Of a DNA stretch of 64,000 bases, positions 46,273 through 54,699 are shown piece by piece. Made by a program: the position numbers and the translations under genes. The number at the start of each line of letters is the position of its first letter. Position 1 is the first letter of the stretch. Source of the DNA: Levilactobacillus brevis (GTDB lineage: Bacteria > Bacillota > Bacilli > Lactobacillales > Lactobacillaceae); assembly GCA_003666485.1 (NCBI GenBank), contig CP032931.1, positions 620,001-684,000 on the forward strand, written 5' to 3'. The notes below the pieces were generated by a model. That model ran no database searches and had not been told where the DNA came from. It saw only the letters and a list, made by a program, of their open reading frames with translations.

Positions 46273-47442
46273 ATGTGGAAAACCAAAAGAGAAGTCAGTA
46301 TGGCGGGGATTGTGTCGGCGACCTTACTGCTTAATGCCGCTGCGGCGTGTATGTGGCCGTTAACTACAGTCTACATGCACAATCAGCTCCACCAGACGTT
46401 AACGCTAGCAGGTATTGCGTTGCTGGGGATGTCATTATGTATGATTCTGGGCAATTGGCTTGGTGGGTGGCTGTTTGACAATTGGTCGCCGTTTTACTCG
46501 GGAATCGTGGGGACGCTGTGTTCCTTTGTTCCGATGACGACACTGATATTCTTCCATGGTTGGCCGATCTTTGGTGTGATGCTCCTGCTGATCGGACTGG
46601 GCGACGGTATCGTGATGACCGTCGTCAATTCCTTTGCGGCCACGGTGAAGACGGTACAGAGCCGTAAAGTTTTCAATTACCTCTATATTGGGATGAACTT
46701 AGGGGTCGTTGTCGGGACCTTGATGGTCGGGGTCCTGATGAAACACGGCGTCACGCTGGTCTTCTCGGTGGCGGCGGTCAGCTATTTGGCCCTACTACTG
46801 ATCTTCTTCTTTGACTTCAGAGCTAAGATTGAGAAGAAGACTTACACGCACGCCAAGGGGCCGGTCAAGCCAGCCCGGTTGAAATTGATCTGGCTGATCA
46901 GCGCGTTGGTCTTCGCCCTGTACATGAGTTATTCCTTATGGGAAAGTGTCATCTCGGTCCACATGACCAATCTGGGCATCTCATTTGAAAAATACAGTCT
47001 CTTGTGGACGCTCAATGGCTTGATGATCGTCTTTGGCCAGCCAATCGTGAACCGCATCGGCTCGGACTTTAAGTTGAGTTCGCAGATTTGGGTGGGGACG
47101 TTGGTCTTCATCCTGTCATTCTTGTTGCTGGTCTTTGCCAAGAGCTACGTGATGTTCGTGGTGACCATGGTCATCTTGACGCTGGGTGAAATGACCGGGT
47201 TCCCGGGGATTCCGGCGTGGATCGACGGCTTGGCTGGTGACAACGACAAGGGGAAATTCCAAGGCATTTACAACATGGCGATTTCCTTTGGTCGGGCGGT
47301 CGGACCGCTATATGGCGGGCTGATCATTGAGTATGGCAGCTATCGGTCCCTGTTCTGGTCGGTCACGGCGCTGATGCTGTTGGCGTTGGCTGCGGTGATG
47401 ATCGTCAATCACCGAGGAGCGGCGCGAGTGAAGCGCGATTAA
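46273..47442 (+). CDS. MFS transporter, drug:H+ antiporter-like
   Basis: 389 residues, about 12 hydrophobic segments. The A-motif region GNWLGGWLFDNWSP lies after helix 2 (about residues 62-75), and RAVGPLYGGLI in the C-half is typical of MFS exporters. Substrate unknown. GTGAGGG ribosome site. Single gene with a terminator after it. It follows the metal operon divergently and lies 145 bp from its FNR-type box; a role in metal export is not indicated by sequence. Confidence 0.85.
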   Translation: MWKTKREVSMAGIVSATLLLNAAAACMWPLTTVYMHNQLHQTLTLAGIALLGMSLCMILGNWLGGWLFDNWSPFYSGIVGTLCSFVPMTTLIFFHGWPIFGVMLLLIGLGDGIVMTVVNSFAATVKTVQSRKVFNYLYIGMNLGVVVGTLMVGVLMKHGVTLVFSVAAVSYLALLLIFFFDFRAKIEKKTYTHAKGPVKPARLKLIWLISALVFALYMSYSLWESVISVHMTNLGISFEKYSLLWTLNGLMIVFGQPIVNRIGSDFKLSSQIWVGTLVFILSFLLLVFAKSYVMFVVTMVILTLGEMTGFPGIPAWIDGLAGDNDKGKFQGIYNMAISFGRAVGPLYGGLIIEYGSYRSLFWSVTALMLLALAAVMIVNHRGAARVKRD

Positions 47443-47458
47443 AAATGATTAAGGTTAG

Positions 47459-47489
47459 CGTGGTCCGGTGTCTGGGGACCACGTTTTTT
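47459..47489 (+). terminator. Rho-independent terminator of the MFS gene
   Basis: CGTGGTCC pairs perfectly with GGACCACG; six T follow. Confidence 0.9.
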
Positions 47490-47524
47490 GTTTTCAGGCG
47501 GTTGAAAGGAGAGGTATGGTTGGA

Positions 47525-47720
47525 ACTGGCCGCCTCCCGTCCGCCAAATATGGGTCGGAACGCGGTGGGCGGACGGGGCGAGCCACAAGGCGGTCTCGCC
47601 ACCTCGCCTTTGAGCCGAAATACACGTCTCAAAGACGCCACTTACCCAAGCAGCATAGACCATACTGCTTGGGTAAGTCCCACGGCTGAACCCATATTTG
47701 GCGAACTCCCGGCTACGAGG
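47525..47720 (+). repeat. Intergenic repeat family A, copy A3 (full length)
   Basis: Outer arms CGCCAAATATGGG and CCCATATTTGGCG pair across the element. Inside are a CTTTGAG/CTCAAAG hairpin and a longer one, CTTACCCAAGCAG/CTGCTTGGGTAAG, with 13 perfect pairs. Very similar to A4 at 49244, but the last hairpin has completely different bases there. The following 47721-48109 holds no gene. Confidence 0.85.
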
Positions 47721-48109
47721 GTGATTAATCGCCAAACAGTTTAATCCTTGGCATGGATGGGGGAAATCAACGCCAACCAGCACTGATGAGCGCCAACCCA
47801 CTGAAGTCGGCCGGCAGTAAATCAGACGAACCGGGAGCCCGATACATAGGTTGGCCACGTTTCTAAAGCAGGTGGTATTCTGGTTTGCCCTAATTTCACA
47901 AGTTAAATACTATCTGGTTATGATTCAACAGCTTAATCATATTTCAATTTCAGAATTTTAATGAACGCTGCTATGATGCGGTTTAACCAGATTCAAGTCA
48001 AATTTCGAAGGATTATTAAATCTGTAATAGCAAATTTGGCGATTTCGGGTGAAAATGATTGTGAATTTTGCCAAGTAGCGTAGCCTAAAAGCAAAAGGGA
48101 GGTCTTGTC

Positions 48110-49228
48110 ATGCTTGTTGAATTCTCGTTGCAAAATTTTCGGTCGTATAAGGAACCCGCGACCCTGGCGATTGCTGATGCCAAGTGGGTCGCGCTGTGTG
48201 GACAGAATGGTGCGGGGAAAAGCGCGATTTTAGCCGGGTTAACGGTCTTGCAACAGATGGTGGTGGCCCCCACGGAACAGGTGACGGACAACTTGCCCTA
48301 TGAGCCGTTTGCGCTCGACACGACCAGTCATCTCAAGCCGACGCAGTTTGCCGTCACGATTGCCCGTGATGGCCACCAATATCGCTATGCACTGCGGTAC
48401 AACGCGACCCGGGTAATTGATGAGGAATTGACGCTACTGTTGCCCAATGGCCAGTCTCAACGGCTATTCAGCCGACGAAACGGCGCACTGGTCCAAGTGC
48501 CCACTGGTCAGCAGGTCACGGCGGCCAATACCCGGCCGAATGCGTTATTTCTGTACAATCTACAGGCGGCCAATTATCAGCCAGCCGCGGTGGTCTTTCG
48601 CTGGTTTGCGACGGATCTGGTAGTTTTGACGGATCGTCCCCAGGCCGATATTGCGCTGGCAGACTGGATTGTGCCCCAGTTAACGCAGTTTTTACACGCG
48701 GTGGGCAACGAGGTGGCAGGTGTGACCCAGCGACAAATGGCCGTGCAGTTCCTGGATGGGTCCAGCTTTTTGCGACCGGAATTAGCGTTATTGTATGAGA
48801 AATACGACGAAGAGGGCGAAGTAGAAGACGTGGTTGAGTTGCCACTCGACCGAGCCTCCAGTGGCACGCAGCAACTGGTCGCCGCAGGATTAGCTTTCAT
48901 CACCGCCCAAGTGGCCCCCGCGCCGCAAACCGTCCTGGCCGATGAATTCGCCAGCGCCGTGCGGCCAGAGGTAGCGCAAGCCTTGCTGGGGCTGGTGGCG
49001 GGGGATGTTAACCGGAGTCAGTTTATCTTCTCAACGGCGCATGAAGCGTTGCTCGCCCAGCCCACGGCGGCCACGCAGCGTTACTTAGCCGAGAAAAATT
49101 ACCGTGGCGAAAGCACGTTACAGCCACTTACGGCAGCCACGACCACCGGGCCGACTCAGCTTAGTGAACCGGCAATCGATGTACGGACCTTGCAGACAGC
49201 CTTTTTGACTGATGCGGCGGGCTTGTAG
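48110..49228 (+). CDS. AAA-family ATPase (AAA_15/AAA_21, OLD/RloA-like)
   Basis: A 372-residue ABC/SMC-type ATPase. It begins LVEFSLQNFRSYKEP, the usual opening of this family, with Walker A GQNGAGKSA at about residues 34-42. The signature-like DRASSGTQQL lies near 245, followed by VLADEFASAV, where the usual DEID/DEPE of Walker B is modified. Relatives serve in defence (RloA, AbiLi) or repair, but no nuclease partner is adjacent, so function is open. GGGAGG ribosome site. Full-length copies of repeat A flank the gene in the same direction. Confidence 0.85.
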   Translation: MLVEFSLQNFRSYKEPATLAIADAKWVALCGQNGAGKSAILAGLTVLQQMVVAPTEQVTDNLPYEPFALDTTSHLKPTQFAVTIARDGHQYRYALRYNATRVIDEELTLLLPNGQSQRLFSRRNGALVQVPTGQQVTAANTRPNALFLYNLQAANYQPAAVVFRWFATDLVVLTDRPQADIALADWIVPQLTQFLHAVGNEVAGVTQRQMAVQFLDGSSFLRPELALLYEKYDEEGEVEDVVELPLDRASSGTQQLVAAGLAFITAQVAPAPQTVLADEFASAVRPEVAQALLGLVAGDVNRSQFIFSTAHEALLAQPTAATQRYLAEKNYRGESTLQPLTAATTTGPTQLSEPAIDVRTLQTAFLTDAAGL

Positions 49229-49243
49229 GGATGATGGGCTGTG

Positions 49244-49434
49244 CTGGCCACCTACTGTCCGCCAAATATGGGTTGGAACGCGGTTGGCGGACGGGTCGAG
49301 CCAAGGAGCGGTCTCGACGCCTCGCCTTTGAGCCGAAGAACACGTCTCAAAGACGCCAGTTTCCTAAGTGGCATGAATCGCGCCACTAAGGAAACTCCCA
49401 CGGCTGAACCCATATTTGGCGGACTCTCGGTTAC
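49244..49434 (+). repeat. Intergenic repeat family A, copy A4 (full length)
   Basis: GTCCGCCAAATATGGG and CCCATATTTGGCGGAC form perfect 16-base outer arms. GTCCGCCAA can also pair with the nearer TTGGCGGAC, so two folds are possible. The inner hairpins CTTTGAG/CTCAAAG and TTTCCTAAGTGGC/GCCACTAAGGAAA are kept. Confidence 0.87.
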
Positions 49435-49531
49435 AGGTGTGCTTGCCAACAAAAGTCGACTTAACCCTTGGTAGCAGTTAGTTTGTCACTTAACTCTTGT
49501 CCAATGCAATGTTACTGATAGTCATCAACTT

Positions 49532-49645
49532 GCTGGAGGCGACTAGGGTGGAGCCGGCTGAACCGGAAGATCACTTCTCAGGCTGTAGGTGTTCCCCAGA
49601 GCAGGTGGAACCCTGGCAGACGCAGGTTCCTGGTTTCACTAATTT
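49532..49645 (+). repeat. Intergenic repeat family B, copy B3 (internal deletion)
   Basis: Carries the two ends of repeat B (the GGAGGCGACTAGGGTGGAGC start and the GGTGTTCCCCAGAGCAGG end) without the middle hairpins. About 100 bp after repeat A4. Confidence 0.7.
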
Positions 49646-49768
49646 TGGTGGACCGCATATTGTCATTTCGGGAGTCAACGCGTTAAGTTGACTTTCCTTG
49701 CGAGTAAAGAAAAACCAGTCAAGACAGAGTCCTGGCTGGCGTAGGGATCTTAATTTTGAAATTAGCAA

Positions 49769-50527
49769 TCAGTCCGCGGCACTCAGCGAAAAGCCTTGCT
49801 GGGCCAACGCCACTAGAATTTCTGCCCGTTGCTTAGGATCACGGCTCATTTCCGTAATGATGTGGTGGGTGAACGTTTCGTCGCGTTGGTTGCTGCCGCG
49901 CTCATGGTAGTAGGCCGTGATGAGGCGGTTGTAGTCGGCCAGAACGGGATTATCGGCCGTGATAGGCTGGTAGTCGTTGTCGAAATGGACTAATTCTTGT
50001 GGTAGGTGGGGCTTTAATGCCGGCTTTTCTGCGGGATGGCCGACCGCCAATCCCAGCACGGGGAAGGTCAGTTTCGGCAAGTTGAACAGCGAAATGACGC
50101 GTAAAGTGTCGTTTAGAATGCTGCCCATGATGGTGCTGCCGAGACCCAAGCTCTCACCAGCCGTGACCATGGCCTCCGTCGCAATGGCGGCGTCAAAGAT
50201 TCCCGCGAGCAGCTTGTCTGCGCTGTGGAGATTGGCGATGGTCGTGTCAGTCTTCGGTGCCAACTGGGCGTTGCGGTACTGATCAGCGACCAGGAGAAAA
50301 TAGTGGCCGGCGCTTTCCAGCCAGTGGTGGCCGGTGATCTCACCCAACACGGCAAGCTTGTGTGGGTCCGTGACACTGATGATGCTGTACTGCTGTGAAA
50401 AGGTACTGGTGGCCGCGTGTTGGGCCGCGCTGACCAGCGTGGCCACTTCGTCAGCCGTTAGCTTCTCGGCGGTAAATTTACGAACGCTACGGTGAGTCAA
50501 CAGCGTCGTTAACGTAGGATTGTTCAT
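49769..50527 (-). CDS. NADPH-dependent nitroreductase (NfsA/Frp family)
   Basis: A 252-residue FMN enzyme that reduces nitro compounds, quinones or flavins. THRSVRKF at residues 11-18 is the FMN phosphate-binding start, and the GLGSTIMGSI region (about 128) lines the flavin. PVLGLAVGHPAEKP is typical for the family. The ATG overlaps the stop of nrdI by 4 bp, so the two are co-translated; it could supply reduced flavin to NrdI. No terminator of ordinary form was seen between it and repeat B3. Confidence 0.88.
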   Translation of the reverse strand: MNNPTLTTLLTHRSVRKFTAEKLTADEVATLVSAAQHAATSTFSQQYSIISVTDPHKLAVLGEITGHHWLESAGHYFLLVADQYRNAQLAPKTDTTIANLHSADKLLAGIFDAAIATEAMVTAGESLGLGSTIMGSILNDTLRVISLFNLPKLTFPVLGLAVGHPAEKPALKPHLPQELVHFDNDYQPITADNPVLADYNRLITAYYHERGSNQRDETFTHHIITEMSRDPKQRAEILVALAQQGFSLSAAD

Positions 50528-50994
50528 GCGCCGATCACTTCCTTTGCGCGGGTGACCAGGGCGTCGTAGACCCGGGCCTCATCTCGTGGGACGCCGCGGA
50601 GTTCGTAGTTGGCCACGAAGGGTGCGTTGAACTTGGCGGCGTAGCGTTTGGCAGTCAGACAGTATTGTTCGTTAAAGTTACGATTGCCACTCCCAACGAC
50701 ACCCAACAAGTGCGTGGCGTTTTGCCCATAAGCGATGTACTCGCCCAGCACGTTGGTCATCAGTTCCTTGACGCCATTATCGATGCCGTTGCCGCCGTTC
50801 AGATAAGTGGGCACGAAACAAAAGTACGGTTGCGTTTCCGCGACAAAGTCACTGGCCTCACTGATTTCGGTGGCCGTAATGGTAGGCAGACTGGCGTCGC
50901 TGGCGTGCTGCTTGGCCGCATAGGCGGTGAGATTTTCCACAAAGTTGCGCGTATTGCCTTCGATGGAAATAAATAAGATACGTAAAGGTTGCAT
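50524..50994 (-). CDS. nrdI: NrdI flavodoxin-like protein
   Basis: A 156-residue FMN protein that supplies the oxidant for the Mn(III)2 cofactor of class Ib ribonucleotide reductase. SIEGNTRNFVENL (residues 10-22) binds the FMN phosphate, and GVVGSGNRNFNEQYC is the NrdI signature. The start at 50994 follows GGAGGG. nrdE, nrdF and nrdH are not nearby, so this is a stand-alone copy, coupled here to a nitroreductase. A role as a general flavodoxin is also possible. Confidence 0.85.
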   Translation of the reverse strand: MQPLRILFISIEGNTRNFVENLTAYAAKQHASDASLPTITATEISEASDFVAETQPYFCFVPTYLNGGNGIDNGVKELMTNVLGEYIAYGQNATHLLGVVGSGNRNFNEQYCLTAKRYAAKFNAPFVANYELRGVPRDEARVYDALVTRAKEVIGA

Positions 50995-51090
50995 ACAAGT
51001 CCCTCCGATTTCATGGCTATGATTACTCCTAGTGTACTCGGATTCTTCGCAAAATGCTGTAGAGATTTTGGCCAAGCTGAGTAAGTAAAC

Positions 51091-51119
51091 TTGCGAAAAT
51101 TAACCGGCTGTGCTATTCT
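51091..51119 (+). promoter_or_regulatory. Promoter of the ABC-F leader
   Basis: TTGCGA, 17 bp, TATTCT; gives a leader of about 220 bases before the first larger frame. Confidence 0.6.
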
Positions 51120-51154
51120 GTGGGTACTTTAAGAAAGAACGAGGTATTCAGCCG

Positions 51155-51166
51155 ATGCGCTTCTAA
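51155..51166 (+). CDS. Possible three-codon leader peptide (MRF)
   Basis: ATG CGC TTC TAA, ten bases after GAGG, in the leader of the ABC-F gene. Very short frames of this sort sense stalled ribosomes in antibiotic-responsive attenuators. The size makes chance occurrence quite possible. Confidence 0.3.
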   Translation: MRF

Positions 51167-51265
51167 TCAATCTACAAATGTTAGTCAGCTTCACCCAAAG
51201 ACAAGGGGTGGAGTGGGCCTGCAATTGGGATTGATGGTGTACCGACTGAGTTGCCAAACGCAACC

Positions 51266-51308
51266 AGTGGGCGCCATTTCCGAACGGGAAATGCGGCCAC
51301 TATTTTTG
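51266..51308 (+). terminator. Terminator-like attenuator in the ABC-F leader
   Basis: AGTGG, CGC and ATTTCC pair with GGAAAT, CG and CCACT, followed by TATTTTTG. It lies between the promoter and the genes it should serve, so it must be bypassed for expression. Confidence 0.65.
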
Positions 51309-51345
51309 TACCCTCAATCCCTGCTCTTTAAAGGGGGATTACCTG

Positions 51346-51618
51346 ATGACTCAAACAAATCATCGTTCACTGCCGACTGGCATAGCACAGTCGCAGATCA
51401 ACCCATTAGCCGCTTATCAAGTTGACCACGCCCGATCCAAAGCAATTCACGCCCAGCTCACCAAGCCGGAGCATGCGCAACACCGGACTGCCGCCAACGC
51501 TAGTCAGCCACAGAAGGGGGGACGACCTTTTGACACAAATAACCTTAAATCAACTCACCAAAACAATCGCGGGCGAGTCGCTATTCACCGCCGCACGCTT
51601 AACCGCCCAGGCCGGTGA
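51346..51618 (+). CDS. Small basic protein overlapping the ABC-F start
   Basis: A 90-codon frame opened by ATG with a strong AAAGGGGGA site. Basic and disordered in composition (many N, Q, H, R), with no family. It overlaps the first 89 bp of the ABC-F gene in another frame. It may be a translated leader that couples or restrains ABC-F translation rather than a functional protein. Confidence 0.45.
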   Translation: MTQTNHRSLPTGIAQSQINPLAAYQVDHARSKAIHAQLTKPEHAQHRTAANASQPQKGGRPFDTNNLKSTHQNNRGRVAIHRRTLNRPGR

Positions 51619-53047
51619 TTGCGTCGGTATCATTGGCGCCAACGGGACGGGCAAGAGTACCTTGGCCCACATCATTGCGGGCACGGATACTGACTTCGCG
51701 GGCCAGCGTCACGTCACGGACGATGTCGTCCTGGTTCCCCAGATTGCGCCCACCGCGGGCCGGTCTGGTGGGCAAAGCATGTTGGACCGGATTCGCCGCG
51801 CCTTGGCCCAGCGACCAGCCATTTTAATTTTAGATGAGCCCTCGGCCAACTTGGACGACGAGCATCAACGCTGGTTAACCAACCAGCTGAAACATTTTGC
51901 GGGGCTGCTCATCGTCATTTCCCATGACCGGGAACTCCTGACGGCCGTGGCCACACAGATTTGGTCGTTAGAAGATCACCAGTACACGCAATACAATGGT
52001 GGATTCCAGGCGTTCACGACCTACCGCGACCAGCGCCGCGAGAATGCGTTGAGTCAGTATCAACACGAGCAGGCCGAACGGCGGAAATTAAAACAAGCCG
52101 TGCAGGCTCGCCACGAAAAGGCCAACCGTATTCGCAAGGGCGGGCGTAACATGAGTCAAGGTGAACGCGCCAATTCGCGGTCAATCCGTGAACAAAACGC
52201 CGGCAAGATGGAACGCGGCGCCCGAGCCCTACGCGACCGGGCGGAACGGCAAACGACGGCGGTTAAGCCACACGAAGCATCCGCATTGAAGTTGGTGGCG
52301 ACCGATTTACCACCGGTCACGGGCAAGCGCTTAGTGGCCGCCGAAGACCTGCATTTGCAACGCGGCCAGCATGACCTGTTGCACCACGCCAGCTTCAGCA
52401 TTACCCCCGGCGAACGGGTGGCGTTGGCCGGACCCAATGGCTGCGGCAAGTCGACACTGATCACGGCGATTCTCAATCACGCGCCGCACACCCACTTGGC
52501 ACCGAGCGCGCGGGTTGGTTATTTCCATCAAGACATGACCGAACTGCCAGCTGAAAAGACCGTGTGGCAAGTCATGGCCGCGGCCACCGCGCTAGATGCC
52601 GACCGGACCCGCCAGGTCATGGGCGCATTTGGCTTAACGGCACGCTTCTATGACCGCCTGGTAGGCGACCTCAGTGGGGGCGAGCAGGTCAAGCTGCAAC
52701 TGTTGGCGATTTTAGTGAGTGCCAGCAACCTCCTCATCTTGGACGAACCGACCAACTACCTGGACCTCCCGGCGTTACAAGCGCTGGAAGACTACCTGAT
52801 CGGGTATCCGGGTACGGTGTTGTTCGTCGCCCATGACCAAGAATTTCGCCAACACGTGGCCACCCGAACGCTGGTTTTTACGAATCACCAGCTCGAAGAC
52901 CCAGCGAAAACGGCTAAGGGCACGCCGCCCACCGATCTGCCCCGCCTGCAATTTGCGTATGACCAGGCGATGATGGCGCCGGAATTGGATACGGCCCTGT
53001 TACAGCGCCTGCGTCAGAAAATCGCGGCCGCCAAAGCAGAAAAGTAG
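51530..53047 (+). CDS. ABC-F family ATPase, antibiotic-resistance or ribosome-protection type
   Basis: A 505-residue protein with two ABC ATPase domains and no membrane part. First domain: GANGTGKST (about residues 35-43), LILDEPSANLDD. A linker rich in R, K, Q and E (about 170-260) contacts the ribosome. Second domain: GPNGCGKST (about 305), LSGGEQVKLQLL, LLILDEPTNYLDL. Such proteins remove drugs of the macrolide, lincosamide, streptogramin or pleuromutilin kind from ribosomes. The first domain lacks a clear LSGGQ and is rather short. Start at TTG 51530, after GGGGGGA; the frame is open upstream. Its leader carries an attenuator. Confidence 0.88.
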   Translation: MTQITLNQLTKTIAGESLFTAARLTAQAGDCVGIIGANGTGKSTLAHIIAGTDTDFAGQRHVTDDVVLVPQIAPTAGRSGGQSMLDRIRRALAQRPAILILDEPSANLDDEHQRWLTNQLKHFAGLLIVISHDRELLTAVATQIWSLEDHQYTQYNGGFQAFTTYRDQRRENALSQYQHEQAERRKLKQAVQARHEKANRIRKGGRNMSQGERANSRSIREQNAGKMERGARALRDRAERQTTAVKPHEASALKLVATDLPPVTGKRLVAAEDLHLQRGQHDLLHHASFSITPGERVALAGPNGCGKSTLITAILNHAPHTHLAPSARVGYFHQDMTELPAEKTVWQVMAAATALDADRTRQVMGAFGLTARFYDRLVGDLSGGEQVKLQLLAILVSASNLLILDEPTNYLDLPALQALEDYLIGYPGTVLFVAHDQEFRQHVATRTLVFTNHQLEDPAKTAKGTPPTDLPRLQFAYDQAMMAPELDTALLQRLRQKIAAAKAEK

Positions 53048-53175
53048 GTCAATTTGCCCAAAATGTCGCTCTGAAACCGTTTTAATTTAAATTTTTCTAA
53101 ATTTGCTATTACGAAGCCGGCTTTTTTCTGCTAAAGTAATCCATTGTGTTTAAATGAAAGTGAGTGTGAAAACAA

Positions 53176-54609
53176 ATGGATTCAGCACAAAGTAGCCAAC
53201 CAGAAATGGCAAAGAAAGCGCGTGTTCAAGTCGCGCACCCAATGCTTGCCATGATGGGCATGCTAATTGGGGGCTTTGTCGGGATGTTTTCCGAAACGTC
53301 CTTAAATATTGCTTTACCACAATTAATGGCGCAATTAAACGTCTCAACGGCCACCGTTCAGTGGCTTGTGACGGGGTATATGTTAATGGTCGGGGTCGTT
53401 TTACCTCTGTCCAGTATTATCACGAAATGGTTCACGACGCGGCAGGTGATTCTGTTTGCCTTGATCGACTTTGCGGTCGGGGCCGTCATTTCCGCTTCAG
53501 CACCAGGCTTCGGCGTTCTGCTGTTCGGGCGGATGATTCAAGGAATCGCCACCGGGTTGATCTTGCCACTGATGTTTACCGTGGCAATGCAGATCTTCCC
53601 ACCCTATAAACTCGGGGCTGCCATGGGTATGGTCGGCTTGGTCATCATGTTCGCTCCAGCTGTGGGGCCAACCTTAGCCGGTATCGTCTTGGGTATCGCT
53701 TCGTGGCGGTGGATCTTCTGGCTGTTCGTTCCATTCTTAGTGATTGCCTTTATCTTCGCGGTCACTTCGTTGAAGAACATTGCCGAAGTTTCCCGTCCCA
53801 AGGTGGATTTCTTGTCCATCGTCTTGTCCACGTTAGGCTTCGGGAGCTTAGTGCTCGGGGTCAGCTTGGCCAGTGACCAAGGCTGGGGCTCTGCCGCAGT
53901 GATTGGGTCATTGATCGTCGGCATCTTGATCCTGGCTTGGTACACGCACCGGCAATTAACGGTGGCAAAGCCCATCTTGAACCTGCGGGCCTTTGCCATC
54001 CCTGGCTTCCGAATCGGGGCCGTTCTGGTCATGATCAACTTCGGGATTATCTTGTCCGCGATGTACCTGTTACCAATGTACATCCAAAAGGGTCTCTTGG
54101 TTCCCGTTGCCTTAACGGGGATCATCATGTTCCCAGGTGGGGTCATGAACGCGATTGTCTCCGCCGTTTCTGGTCGGTTGTACGACCATGTCGGCGCACA
54201 AATGCCAGCCCGGTTAGGCTTCATCATCTCGATGGTCGGGGCCTTGATGCTGGCGTTCACGTCCACGCATTCCGCCGTTTGGTACGTTATCGTGGCACAC
54301 GTCATCTTGATGATCGGGGCACCGTTAGCGATGTCACCATCCCAGACGCACGGGTTAAACGCCCTGACCGGCCCAATCGCCGCCGATGGGAGTGCCATCA
54401 TGAACACCCTGCAACAAATTGTCGGGGCGATTGCGACGGCGATTGCGACCAGCCTGTTGGGAATCGGCCAAGCAGCCTACATGGCCAATGGCACGACCAA
54501 CGCCGCCGGTGCATTCGTCAATGGGGCGCACTACGGCTTCTACTTCACCTTTGTCCTGGCCTTAGTCGGCTTCCTGCTGGCTTTGCGCTTGCCTAAGGCG
54601 GATCGTTAA
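53176..54609 (+). CDS. MFS multidrug exporter, DHA2 (EmrB/QacA, LmrB-like)
   Basis: 477 residues with 14 hydrophobic segments. The motif ETSLNIALPQLMAQL (about 39-53), WLVTGYMLMVGVVLPLSSII, GRMIQGIATGLILPL (motif B) and GPTLAGIVLGIASWRWIFWL (motif C) are all DHA2 signs. Exports drugs or dyes with protons. It follows the ABC-F gene by 130 bp with its own GAAAGTGAG site; a joint resistance locus is possible. Its promoter is probably in the AT-rich 53080-53150 stretch. Confidence 0.92.
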   Translation: MDSAQSSQPEMAKKARVQVAHPMLAMMGMLIGGFVGMFSETSLNIALPQLMAQLNVSTATVQWLVTGYMLMVGVVLPLSSIITKWFTTRQVILFALIDFAVGAVISASAPGFGVLLFGRMIQGIATGLILPLMFTVAMQIFPPYKLGAAMGMVGLVIMFAPAVGPTLAGIVLGIASWRWIFWLFVPFLVIAFIFAVTSLKNIAEVSRPKVDFLSIVLSTLGFGSLVLGVSLASDQGWGSAAVIGSLIVGILILAWYTHRQLTVAKPILNLRAFAIPGFRIGAVLVMINFGIILSAMYLLPMYIQKGLLVPVALTGIIMFPGGVMNAIVSAVSGRLYDHVGAQMPARLGFIISMVGALMLAFTSTHSAVWYVIVAHVILMIGAPLAMSPSQTHGLNALTGPIAADGSAIMNTLQQIVGAIATAIATSLLGIGQAAYMANGTTNAAGAFVNGAHYGFYFTFVLALVGFLLALRLPKADR

Positions 54610-54619
54610 TTTAACTGTT

Positions 54620-54659
54620 AAAAAATGGTGTCCAACCACTGCGGCTGGACACCATTTTT
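54620..54659 (+). terminator. Rho-independent terminator of the DHA2 exporter gene
   Basis: AAAAATGGTGTCCA pairs perfectly with TGGACACCATTTTT. Confidence 0.92.
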
Positions 54660-54699
54660 CTTTGGATTAAACGTGGTCGCCTGCCGTTGCGTGAAACTC

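Noticed and set aside
53604-54407. 267-codon minus-strand frame inside the DHA2 exporter gene
   Set aside because: It is the antisense of a clear transporter gene, with no start signal.
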